Positions 1 through 5,204 of a stretch of DNA of 5,204 bases are shown piece after piece. Position 1 is the first letter of the stretch. Each line of letters starts with the position of its first letter. Origin of the DNA: Marinosulfonomonas sp. (GTDB lineage: Bacteria; Pseudomonadota; Alphaproteobacteria; Rhodobacterales; Rhodobacteraceae); assembly GCA_019090845.1 (NCBI GenBank), contig JAHRVD010000293.1:1-5204 (forward strand). Direction: 5' to 3'. The translations under genes were made by a program, and so were the position numbers. The notes below the pieces were generated by a model that worked only from the letters and a program-made list of their open reading frames with translations, ran no database searches and was not told the DNA's origin.

Positions 1-48
1 ACAAGCAGTTTTGCTATCGTCTCGTCGCCAGTTATGGCCGGGGCTATG

Positions 49-870
49 TTATCCAACATGACCATCTCCGATATAGGCCTTGATGACGCCGGGATCTTTG
101 ACAACCTCGCTTGGAATACCGCTGGCGATCATCTCGCCATAGTTCAGCGCCAACATCCGGTCGCAAATGCCCAAAATGACATCCATGTGGTGTTCGATCA
201 GCAGAACGCTGACCCCGCGTTCGGCGCGCGCATCAAGAATGAAACGCGCCATGTATTCTTTTTCTTCCTGGTTCATCCCTGCCATCGGCTCATCAAGGAT
301 CAGCAGGTGCGGCTCGGCGACCAGTGCGCGGGCCAGTTCAACCCGCTTTTTCAGCCCGATCGGAATACCATCGACAAGCTCGTGACGGATGCTTTCAAGT
401 TGCAGAAACTCGATCACTTCCTCGACGATTTCCCGGTTGGCGACCTCTTCAGGACGCGCCAGCCACCAGTATAGCGCTGTCCGGACCACGCCGGGATTCA
501 TGTGGATATGACGTCCAAGCAGGATATTATCCAGTACGCTCATCCCGTTAAACAAGGCAAGGTTCTGAAATGTCCGCGCCACACCAAGGCCTGCCACTTT
601 GTGAGGGGCTGTGCCGGTTATATCGTTGCCGTCCAGCTTGATGCGGCCCTCATTGGGCGGATAAAATCCGGTGATTGCATTGGTAAGGGTCGTTTTGCCG
701 CTGCCGTTCGGGCCGACAAGGCCGAAAATCTCGCCTTTGCGGATTTCCATGTCCACACCGCTCACTGCCACAAGCCCGCCAAAACGCCGCTCAACACCGA
801 TGCATTCCAGAACTGGTGGCTGTTCACCGGTGCCCTGTGTCTTAGCTGTTTTTGTCATGGTCTCATTCAT
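49..870 (-). CDS. LivG-type ABC transporter ATP-binding protein
   Basis: Cytoplasmic ATPase subunit of a branched-chain-amino-acid-type (HAAT) importer, 273 aa. Seen in the sequence: Walker A GPNGSGKT at residues 53-60, Q-loop Gln102 in RTFQN, Walker B LLILDEP at 189-195, and a switch histidine in LLIEHHMD (His227). The C-terminal PGVIKAYIG (260-268) is the usual tail of LivG-family ATPases. The ABC signature is unusual: where LSGGQ or LSYGQ is expected the protein has IPIGL (169-173) followed by KKRVELARAL. LivG-type transporters carry branched amino acids, but in alphaproteobacteria also aromatic and other organic acids. With acyl-CoA enzymes upstream, organic-acid uptake is the likelier job (inference). 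It is the last gene of the operon in this window, 57 bases after the SDR stop. The permeases, binding protein and LivF partner are not here and may lie beyond position 1. The ATG at 870 has no close Shine-Dalgarno sequence: AGAGGA lies about 25 bases upstream. An ATG at 858 is an alternative start. Confidence 0.93.
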   Translation of the reverse strand: MNETMTKTAKTQGTGEQPPVLECIGVERRFGGLVAVSGVDMEIRKGEIFGLVGPNGSGKTTLTNAITGFYPPNEGRIKLDGNDITGTAPHKVAGLGVARTFQNLALFNGMSVLDNILLGRHIHMNPGVVRTALYWWLARPEEVANREIVEEVIEFLQLESIRHELVDGIPIGLKKRVELARALVAEPHLLILDEPMAGMNQEEKEYMARFILDARAERGVSVLLIEHHMDVILGICDRMLALNYGEMIASGIPSEVVKDPGVIKAYIGDGHVG

Positions 871-927
871 TCTGAGTGCCGCCTGATCTTGATGTTCCTC
901 TAACGCGCCGCTTGTATCAACAAAAAC

Positions 928-1788
928 TTACGCAATTTTGAAATAGTCGGGACGGCCAGTTGGCCATGGATCGCCCCAAAGCTGTTGTCCGCCGTCGACA
1001 TTCAACACCTCGCCGGTCACGAATTTTCCCGACGGTGCTGCCACATAGACCACAGCTTCGGCGATGTCCCATTCGTCGCCCGCGTGACGCATAGGGTTTG
1101 ATTCCTTGAACGTCGCCGAGCCTTCCGGCGGATAGTTTGCAAAGCCGCTGCTTTCGTTGCAGCCCGGTGCAACGCAATTGACGCGAATGCCATGGGGCGC
1201 CCATTCGACCGCCAGCGTTTTTGACAGATAAATCACCCCGGCCCGCGCCGCGCATGTATGGGCGATGCCCGGCATGCCGCGCCAGATATCGGCAACGATG
1301 CTGACAATATTCCCCTGGGTTTTGCTCTCGACCCACTTGCGCGCAACGGCCTGCGTCATCCACCAGGTGCCGTTCAGATTGGTGTCGATAACGGCGTTCC
1401 AGCCCTTGGCGGTGAAATCCAGCGCTGCCTGCGGAAATTGCCCGCCCGCGTTGTTGACCAGCACATCCAGACGTCCAAAGCGTTCATGGATCGCATCAAC
1501 AAATGCCTCGACCTGTTCGGGGTCGCGGATTGTCATCTGATAGGAAAACACCTCGCCGCCAAAACTTCGCAGATACTCAGCACCGGCTTCAAGTTTTTCA
1601 GGATTGCGTCCACAAATAGCCAGCGTCGCACCAAGGCGCGCGAAAAGAGCGGCGATTGCGCGGCCAAGACCGCTGCCAGCCCCCGTCACCACAACCACCT
1701 GATCCTTGAACAGATCAGATGCAAATACTGTCGGTTTTTCTGCAAGCTCAGCAGCAGAAAAGCCAAACTCCCCCTTGGCGATCGTCAT
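928..1788 (-). CDS. SDR-family oxidoreductase, PECR/2,4-dienoyl-CoA reductase-like, without YxxxK
   Basis: Short-chain dehydrogenase/reductase of 286 aa. The reading frame stays open back to 1881, but the ATG at 1788 is preferred: GGGAGG lies four bases before it, and a putative promoter lies inside the upstream extension. Seen: dinucleotide motif TGAGSGLG (35-42), NNAGG (112-116), Ser163 at the usual catalytic serine position and PG at 208-209. Arg61 after the second strand suggests NADP(H) preference. The catalytic YxxxK is missing: the segment reads HTCAARAGV, giving Thr178 and Arg182 at the Tyr and Lys positions. This matches the HSGAARAGV pattern I recall from peroxisomal trans-2-enoyl-CoA reductase (PECR), so it looks like a subfamily trait and not decay. 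Likely role: reduction of an enoyl- or dienoyl-CoA, or a related step on a CoA thioester (inference). The C-terminal extension WGDPWPTGRPDYFKIA resembles tails seen in this SDR group. A terpenoid citronellol-type dehydrogenase is an alternative. It follows the MaoC gene after 140 bases and precedes the ABC ATPase by 57. Confidence 0.9.
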   Translation of the reverse strand: MTIAKGEFGFSAAELAEKPTVFASDLFKDQVVVVTGAGSGLGRAIAALFARLGATLAICGRNPEKLEAGAEYLRSFGGEVFSYQMTIRDPEQVEAFVDAIHERFGRLDVLVNNAGGQFPQAALDFTAKGWNAVIDTNLNGTWWMTQAVARKWVESKTQGNIVSIVADIWRGMPGIAHTCAARAGVIYLSKTLAVEWAPHGIRVNCVAPGCNESSGFANYPPEGSATFKESNPMRHAGDEWDIAEAVVYVAAPSGKFVTGEVLNVDGGQQLWGDPWPTGRPDYFKIA

Positions 1789-1792
1789 GTAT

Positions 1793-1798
1793 CCTCCC
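1793..1798 (-). promoter_or_regulatory. Ribosome binding site fixing the SDR start
   Basis: Read on the minus strand, GGGAGG is followed by ATAC and the ATG at 1788. This is the strongest Shine-Dalgarno match of the minus-strand genes and decides the start against the open frame that extends to 1881. Confidence 0.8.
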
Positions 1799-1822
1799 GC
1801 GCGGTTTTTACCGCTTATGAAA

Positions 1823-1851
1823 AACCTAACATGTGTTAGATTTTCGATCAA
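1823..1851 (-). promoter_or_regulatory. Putative internal promoter with TetR operator, upstream of the SDR
   Basis: On the minus strand, TTGATC (1851-1846) could be a -35. After a 17-base spacer, TAGGTT (1828-1823) is a weak -10 preceded by TGT, an extended -10 feature. Overlapping spacer and -10 is the inverted repeat CTAACA-CA-TGTTAG (1839-1826), with six-base arms and, one mismatch further out, AAAA/TTTT flanks. A near copy sits upstream of the regulator gene at 4948-4975: 17 of 19 bases agree from AAAATC to TGTTAG. The most direct reading is a second binding site for the TetR-family regulator, which would control an internal transcript starting near 1816 and covering the SDR and ABC ATPase. 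The repeat and its twin are seen; binding and promoter activity are inferred. Confidence 0.62.
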
Positions 1852-1893
1852 GCTTCCCGTGATGTTACCCAAGGTAAACAAATCACGGGTTCG

Positions 1894-1927
1894 TCCGGGC
1901 CACTTTCGCGGCCCGGAAAATCGGGCT
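1894..1927. other. GC-rich hairpin(s) between MaoC and SDR genes
   Basis: TCCGGGCC (1894-1901) and GGCCCGGA (1910-1917) form a perfect eight-base stem with an eight-base loop, starting 11 bases after the MaoC stop codon. An alternative stem, GGCCCG (1910-1915) with CGGGCT (1922-1927, one G-U pair), shares the middle arm, so only one can form at a time. On the minus strand, the direction of the operon, neither hairpin is followed by a run of T. On the plus strand the alternative stem is followed by TTTT. It may weaken read-through or protect the upstream message from decay, but it does not look like a strong intrinsic terminator for the operon. Confidence 0.45.
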
Positions 1928-1928
1928 T

Positions 1929-2387
1929 TTAGTCTTTGGTGCGCAGCATCCGCAGCGGCTCATAGATGATCGTTTCGGTGCCGTCAGATTTCAGCACACG
2001 GTTACGGCTTCGCACCAGTCCGCGCCCCGGTTTGGACGTCAGGCGTTTTTCCAATATCTCGACTTCTACGCGAATCGTATCGCCCACATATGTCGGCCCC
2101 TTAACGTTAAAATCCGCGTGCAGGAACGCCATACCGGTGCCATCCATCGAGAATGTCAAAAGGCCCTCGGCCATTGCATAAACCATCACACCGGGGATAA
2201 CGCGCCCGCCAGATGATGCGCCATCGCGGCTGTGTTCAAGGTTGGTAAATATACCTTCATACATCCATGTCAGGTTGCAAAACCCGACCAGATCCGCCTC
2301 GGTCACGGTGCGTGCCCGGGTTTCAAATTTCATCCCGACTTCACATTCTTCATAATAGAATCCGGTGGTGCGTAATACGTCGTGCAT
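1929..2387 (-). CDS. MaoC-like hotdog-fold protein with atypical active site
   Basis: Small hotdog-fold protein of 152 aa, the usual length for single-domain MaoC or (R)-enoyl-CoA-hydratase-like proteins. Seen: an N-terminal YEECEVGMKFET segment typical of the first strand, a central helix region FCNLTWMYEGIFTN (36-49), and PTYVGDTIRVEVEIL (98-112), the characteristic VGDT strand. In active R-specific hydratases the central helix carries a D-x-N-P-x-H motif. Here those positions read Met42, Glu44, Gly45 and Phe47, so the catalytic Asp/His dyad is absent. His52, a few residues on, is the only nearby histidine. The protein may therefore be a non-hydratase hotdog, such as a thioesterase-like or acyl-CoA-binding partner, or a hydratase with other residues. 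The ATG at 2387 follows AAAGGGA at a suitable distance. The gene starts 11 bases after the acyl-CoA dehydrogenase stop, so the two are surely co-transcribed and probably act on the same CoA thioester. Confidence 0.88.
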   Translation of the reverse strand: MHDVLRTTGFYYEECEVGMKFETRARTVTEADLVGFCNLTWMYEGIFTNLEHSRDGASSGGRVIPGVMVYAMAEGLLTFSMDGTGMAFLHADFNVKGPTYVGDTIRVEVEILEKRLTSKPGRGLVRSRNRVLKSDGTETIIYEPLRMLRTKD

Positions 2388-2398
2388 TAGTGTCCCTT

Positions 2399-3565
2399 TC
2401 AGTAGGATTTCGGAAGGCCCAGTGCCTTCTCTGCGATGAACGATAATAAAAGTTGCGGAGTGATCGGCACGATCTTGAATAACAGCGCTTCGCGCACCAG
2501 CCGCTCCACATGGTATTCTTTGGCATAGCCAAATCCGCCAAAGGTCAGCTGCGCGGTTTGGGTTGCTTCAACCGCAGCCTCGGCCGCCAGTAGCTTGGCG
2601 GCGTTCGCTTCGACGCCACAAGGTTTGCCCGCATCATAAAGCGCTGCCGCATGCATCACCATCAGATTGGCCGCCTCGACCTTGGCCCAGCAATGGGCCA
2701 GCGGATGCTGGACACCCTGATTCTGGCCAATCGGGCGCCCAAAGACGACCCGTTCCTTGGCATATTCCGCCGCCCGCTTTAGCGCGTTGCGGGCAATACC
2801 GACGCATTCGCCTGCTATCATAACCCGTTCCGGGTTCAACCCGTGCAGGATTTGGCGAAACCCCTGCCCCTCTTGGCCAATCATATCTTCGGCGGGGATT
2901 GGCAGACCTTCGATAAACAGCTCGTTTGAATCGACGCATTTACGGCCCATCTTTTCAATCTCGCGAATATCCAGAAAATCCCGGTCGAATTTTGTGTAAA
3001 ACAGCGTCAGCCCTTCGGTGGATTTTTCGACATCCTCAAGCGGGGTTGTACGGGCCAGAAGCAGCATCTTGTCGGCAACCTGCGCGGTGGTGATCCAAAC
3101 CTTCTGACCGTTCACCACATAGCGTTCCCCCTGCTTCACCGCCTTGGTTCTAAGCTTGGTGGTATCAAGACCGGTCGTCGGCTCGGTCACCGCAAAACAC
3201 GGTTTATGCTGGCCTGCGATAAGCGGCGTCAACATCCGCTCTTTCTGTTCCTCAGTGCCAAACTTCACCACCGGGTTCAGCCCAAAAATACTCAGATGGA
3301 TAGCAGATGCCGCACTGGCTCCGCCGCCCGCTTCGGCAATTGCCTGCATCATGATCGTGGCTTCGGTGATACCCAGACCGGATCCTCCGTATGCCTCGGG
3401 CATGGCAATCCCCAGCCAGCCGCCTTCGGCCAGTGCTGCGTGCAATTCCTGCGGATAGCCACCAACGCGGTCTTTCTCCAGCCAGTAGTCATCGTCAAAC
3501 TGGGCGCAAAGACGCAAAATCGTGTCGCGGATTTCCTGTTGCGCATCGGTCATTGTGAACGTCAT
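2399..3565 (-). CDS. Acyl-CoA dehydrogenase family flavoprotein
   Basis: FAD-dependent alpha,beta-desaturation of an acyl-CoA, passing electrons to ETF. At 388 aa it has the normal family length. Seen in order: N-terminal helical domain (about 1-118); middle beta domain opening with FAVTEPTTGLDTT (124-136), a variant of the family FAD-site signature; C-terminal helical domain with RVVFGRPIGQNQGVQHPLA (272-290), the FGG-x-G segment at 343-346, and a tail ending in GLPKSY. The C-terminal catalytic Glu of medium-chain enzymes (in the YEGT motif) is replaced by Pro367 in FKIVPITPQ. However, Glu246 in LNPERVMIAGE lies where isovaleryl- and long-chain acyl-CoA dehydrogenases carry their catalytic Glu. 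This suggests an active enzyme with the base at the alternative position, perhaps for a branched, bulky or cyclic acyl group (inference). The ATG at 3565 is preceded by GGGGA nine bases upstream; the ATG at 3553 has no such site. It lies 36 bases after the regulator stop and 11 before the MaoC gene. Confidence 0.95.
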   Translation of the reverse strand: MTFTMTDAQQEIRDTILRLCAQFDDDYWLEKDRVGGYPQELHAALAEGGWLGIAMPEAYGGSGLGITEATIMMQAIAEAGGGASAASAIHLSIFGLNPVVKFGTEEQKERMLTPLIAGQHKPCFAVTEPTTGLDTTKLRTKAVKQGERYVVNGQKVWITTAQVADKMLLLARTTPLEDVEKSTEGLTLFYTKFDRDFLDIREIEKMGRKCVDSNELFIEGLPIPAEDMIGQEGQGFRQILHGLNPERVMIAGECVGIARNALKRAAEYAKERVVFGRPIGQNQGVQHPLAHCWAKVEAANLMVMHAAALYDAGKPCGVEANAAKLLAAEAAVEATQTAQLTFGGFGYAKEYHVERLVREALLFKIVPITPQLLLSFIAEKALGLPKSY

Positions 3566-3601
3566 TTTAGTATTTCCCCATCGATTAGTTGCCCCTGCGC
3601 C

Positions 3602-4900
3602 TCAGCGCGCAACGATCCCATCCAATAAAAGTATCTGCAGCATCCGCACCATGTCATTCAGACTATAGGCATCATCAAGACCATCCCGATCCGGATCAAA
3701 CCATTCAACCGTCCAGTTCAGCGCGCCAAGCATAACCTGACGCAAAGGAACGACTTTGATGTCGGGCCGGATTTCCCCGGCATCCTGCGCCGCCGCCAGA
3801 CAGCGATCCCAGAGGTTGCCGTAATCATGGCGCACCGGAAAATGGCGGGCACGGACTGCTTTGGGCAACTGGCCATACATTCGGATATTGGCCGAGGTGA
3901 ATTCGCTTTCGGCAAACAGGTGCTGGAAATGGCGCTGTATGGCAGCCGCAATACGGGTGCGATGCTGAGGCTTGTCATAGGTCTGTGCCATCACGTCCGC
4001 AACACCATCCAGAAGATCCCGAAGCCCGATGTCCAGCACCTCGTCAAGGATCTGGTCCTTGGACTCAAAATGATAATAGACGCTGCCCGCCTCCATGCCG
4101 GCTTCATCTGCGATGTCGCGCAACGTGGCTGAACTATAACCCTTGTCGCGCATTATCCGCGCCGCAGCCGACAGGATGTGCCTGCGTGAGCGGGACGCTT
4201 TGCTGCCCTCGTCATCAGGCAGACCGGTTTTGACATCAGGTTCGCTGATGATCGAAAGCATCGCCGCGCCGTGCTCGGTTGACATGCCGTCCAGTATTAA
4301 TTTTGCCGCTCTCTGGGACAGCATCCCTATCGGGTAGCGCTCGGCGTCATACCATTCAACCGTCCAGTTCAGAGCGCCCAGCACAAACTGACGCAACGGC
4401 ACTACCTTGATATCATCGCGTATTTCACCGGCCTTGCGTGCGTCACCCAGAAACTCGTCCCACAGGTCGGCGTAGGCCCGACGCAGCGGTCGATGTCGGT
4501 TGCGCATTTCTTCGGGCAAAGTCGGGAAATTTCGGATGTTGGCGGACGTCGAATCGCTTGCCAGCAACAGATAGGTCAGGTGGGTATCGACCATCGCGCC
4601 AAACGCCTCGCGAAAACCGGTGCCATTCGTCTTAGCTTCAACGCCGGTTTGCTTTACGGCATCAACAAGTTGGCGCAATCCGGCATCCAGAACCTCGTCC
4701 AGGATCACGTCCTTGGACGCAAAGTGGTAATAAATACTGCCAGCTTCCATTCCGGCCTTAGCGGCAATTTTGCGCAAGGTAGACGCGTGATAGCCTTCTT
4801 CACGAAACAACTTGGCTGCGGCGGCCAGAATTTGGTTGCGGGTCTGTTCCGATTTACTAAGAGTTTTGCTCTGCGGAGCATTATTTGGATTGCTGGACAT
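3602..4900 (-). CDS. Tandem TetR-family regulator: two complete TetR units in one chain
   Basis: A 432-aa transcriptional regulator, about twice the usual TetR length. Unit 1 has its helix-turn-helix at about 20-65 (TLRKIAAKAGMEAGSIYYHF) and a ligand domain to about 206. Unit 2 has its helix-turn-helix at about 238-283 (TLRDIADEAGMEAGSVYYHF) and a ligand domain to the end. The units match closely: 29 of 37 residues across the DNA-binding region and 25 of 29 around VVPLRQ..LGALNWTVEW. The ligand domains resemble the KstR2 type, whose known effector is a CoA thioester. A linker of roughly 30 residues (about 207-237) joins the units. Both recognition helices look intact, so it may bind a palindrome as a single-chain pseudo-dimer (inference). 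The frame opens at a TTG at 4975, but the putative promoter and operator at 4948-4975 lie inside that extension, so the ATG at 4900 is preferred despite a weak ribosome site (AGAGAGAAA, well upstream). It heads the operon and probably represses itself. Confidence 0.9.
   Translation of the reverse strand: MSSNPNNAPQSKTLSKSEQTRNQILAAAAKLFREEGYHASTLRKIAAKAGMEAGSIYYHFASKDVILDEVLDAGLRQLVDAVKQTGVEAKTNGTGFREAFGAMVDTHLTYLLLASDSTSANIRNFPTLPEEMRNRHRPLRRAYADLWDEFLGDARKAGEIRDDIKVVPLRQFVLGALNWTVEWYDAERYPIGMLSQRAAKLILDGMSTEHGAAMLSIISEPDVKTGLPDDEGSKASRSRRHILSAAARIMRDKGYSSATLRDIADEAGMEAGSVYYHFESKDQILDEVLDIGLRDLLDGVADVMAQTYDKPQHRTRIAAAIQRHFQHLFAESEFTSANIRMYGQLPKAVRARHFPVRHDYGNLWDRCLAAAQDAGEIRPDIKVVPLRQVMLGALNWTVEWFDPDRDGLDDAYSLNDMVRMLQILLLDGIVAR
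3700..3721. repeat. Copy 2 of a 22-base exact repeat inside the tandem TetR gene
   Basis: These 22 bases are identical to 4351-4372 and lie 651 bases (217 codons) away in the same frame. They encode LNWTVEW in the second unit. The repeat is the best-conserved DNA trace of the internal duplication; most of the rest has diverged at the nucleotide level. Confidence 0.9.
4351..4372. repeat. Copy 1 of a 22-base exact repeat inside the tandem TetR gene
   Basis: Identical to 3700-3721; it encodes LNWTVEW in the first unit of the regulator. Conservation at the DNA level may mean either recent local gene conversion or simply strong protein-level constraint with the same codons kept. Confidence 0.9.
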
Positions 4901-4947
4901 TTTTTTAAAACGATTTCTCTCTGGACAGGCGGCACGCAGTTGGCATA

Positions 4948-4975
4948 ATTCTAACAAGTGTTCGATTTTAATCAA
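4948..4975 (-). promoter_or_regulatory. Putative operon promoter with overlapping TetR operator
   Basis: On the minus strand, TTGATT (4975-4970) fits a -35 and TAGAAT (4953-4948) a -10 with five of six consensus bases, spaced by 16 and preceded by TGT (extended -10). The inverted repeat CGAACA-CT-TGTTAG (4964-4951; one arm mismatch) overlaps spacer and -10, where a bound repressor would block RNA polymerase. Nearly the same module lies upstream of the SDR at 1823-1851. Transcription would start near 4941, about 40 bases before the regulator ATG at 4900. The site also lies about 65 bases before the divergent SDR start at 5029, so one site may control both directions. No convincing plus-strand promoter was found; TTGGCA at 4940-4945 is a possible -35 without a good -10. 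Confidence 0.68.
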
Positions 4976-5028
4976 GGGCGCTCGGAAATTGCGTTCTTAT
5001 CCGCAACTTTCAAGAGGGGAACAACATC

Positions 5029-5204
5029 ATGCGTGGTCTAAATGGAAAACGTGTCGTCATCACCGGCGGCGGCAGTGGTATCGGGCGCGAAGTATCGCGC
5101 CGTTTTGGCGAAGAAGGCACAGACGTCGCGATCTTTGATATGAACGCGGCAGGTGCCGAGGAAACCGCAGAAATGATCCGCAGCGCGGGCGGCAAGGCTA
5201 GTGC
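5029..5204 (+). CDS. Short-chain dehydrogenase/reductase, 5' part, cut by window end
   Basis: The first 58 codons of a divergently transcribed SDR, running off the window. Seen: N-terminal LNGKRVVITGGGSGIGREV with the TGGGSGIG dinucleotide motif at residues 12-19, and Asp37 at the end of the second strand (VAIFDMN), which normally selects NAD+ over NADP+. The AEMIRSAGGKA segment is the usual helix before the third strand. The ATG at 5029 follows AGAGGGGA at eight bases, a clear ribosome binding site. The N-terminus resembles BadH-type 2-hydroxycyclohexanecarboxyl-CoA dehydrogenases and 3-hydroxyacyl-CoA dehydrogenases of the SDR family. With an acyl-CoA dehydrogenase and MaoC-like gene next door, oxidation of a 3-hydroxyacyl-CoA intermediate is plausible, but the catalytic half is not visible. 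It shares its upstream region, with the putative operator, with the regulator gene. Confidence 0.88.
   Translation, partial: MRGLNGKRVVITGGGSGIGREVSRRFGEEGTDVAIFDMNAAGAEETAEMIRSAGGKAS

Noticed and set aside
502..903. Plus-strand open frame of 133 codons opposite the ABC ATPase
   Set aside because: It lies antisense to a gene with clear ATPase motifs, has no recognisable domain, and has no supporting context. Antisense open frames are common in GC-rich genes.
1258..1839. Plus-strand open frame of 193 codons opposite the SDR
   Set aside because: Fully antisense to the well-supported SDR; the product shows no family features and would run across the putative operator.
1789..1881. N-terminal extension of the SDR back to an ATG at 1881
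   Set aside because: The strong GGGAGG site belongs to the ATG at 1788, and the extension contains the putative promoter and operator and is not SDR-like.
3602..4900. The possibility that the double TetR is two genes or a frameshifted pair
   Set aside because: One continuous frame with a linker, no stop codon, and no internal ribosome site with a start between the units was seen. Each unit is complete.
4493..4948. Plus-strand open frame of 151 codons opposite the regulator N-terminal unit
   Set aside because: The minus strand here encodes an unmistakable TetR helix-turn-helix; the plus-strand product has no recognisable features.
4940..4972. Plus-strand promoter for the divergent SDR starting with TTGGCA
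   Set aside because: No -10 of reasonable quality lies at 16-18 bases; the candidates CGATTT and GATTTT are poor, so only the minus-strand promoter was annotated.
4901..4975. N-terminal extension of the regulator to a TTG start at 4975
   Set aside because: The first base of this frame coincides with the putative -35, so the extension would lie mostly upstream of or at the transcription start. Its residues do not resemble a TetR N-terminus.

Overview
The window reads as a catabolic gene cluster from an alphaproteobacterium. Base composition by eye is moderately GC-rich, and the gene types and spacing look Rhodobacterales-like; the lineage is inferred from style, not from a marker gene. No RNA genes, CRISPR arrays, insertion sequences or phage genes were seen. 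Coding density is high and the five minus-strand genes look alike in codon style.

Layout. Five genes run on the minus strand, so in transcription order they read from right to left: a double-domain TetR-family regulator (4900-3602), an acyl-CoA dehydrogenase (3565-2399), a MaoC-like hotdog protein (2387-1929), a short-chain dehydrogenase/reductase of the PECR/2,4-dienoyl-CoA-reductase type (1788-928), and a LivG-type ABC transporter ATPase (870-49). Gaps are 36, 11, 140 and 57 bases. The 140-base gap holds a hairpin and what looks like a second, internal promoter. Positions 1-48 lie after the ATPase stop codon and hold no recognisable start of a next gene. Divergently, on the plus strand, a second SDR starts at 5029 and runs off the window end.

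How it fits together. Acyl-CoA dehydrogenase, MaoC-like protein and SDR are the classical kit for oxidising or reducing an acyl-CoA chain or ring. A LivG-type ATPase in the same operon suggests uptake of an organic acid that is then handled as a CoA thioester. The substrate cannot be read from the sequence. The regulator heads the operon. Its two halves each carry a TetR DNA-binding domain and a KstR2-like ligand domain, a class known in KstR2 itself to sense a CoA thioester.

The most interesting points are these. (1) The regulator is a tandem duplication, possibly a single-chain pseudo-dimer. (2) A nearly identical promoter-operator module (17 of 19 bases the same) sits upstream of the regulator and again upstream of the SDR, with an AACAC-W-TGTTAG core between the -35 and -10. 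(3) Several enzymes lack the textbook catalytic residues at the usual position: T/R instead of Y/K in the SDR, M/F instead of D/H in the MaoC protein, and Pro instead of the C-terminal Glu in the acyl-CoA dehydrogenase, which has a Glu at the alternative IVD/LCAD position.
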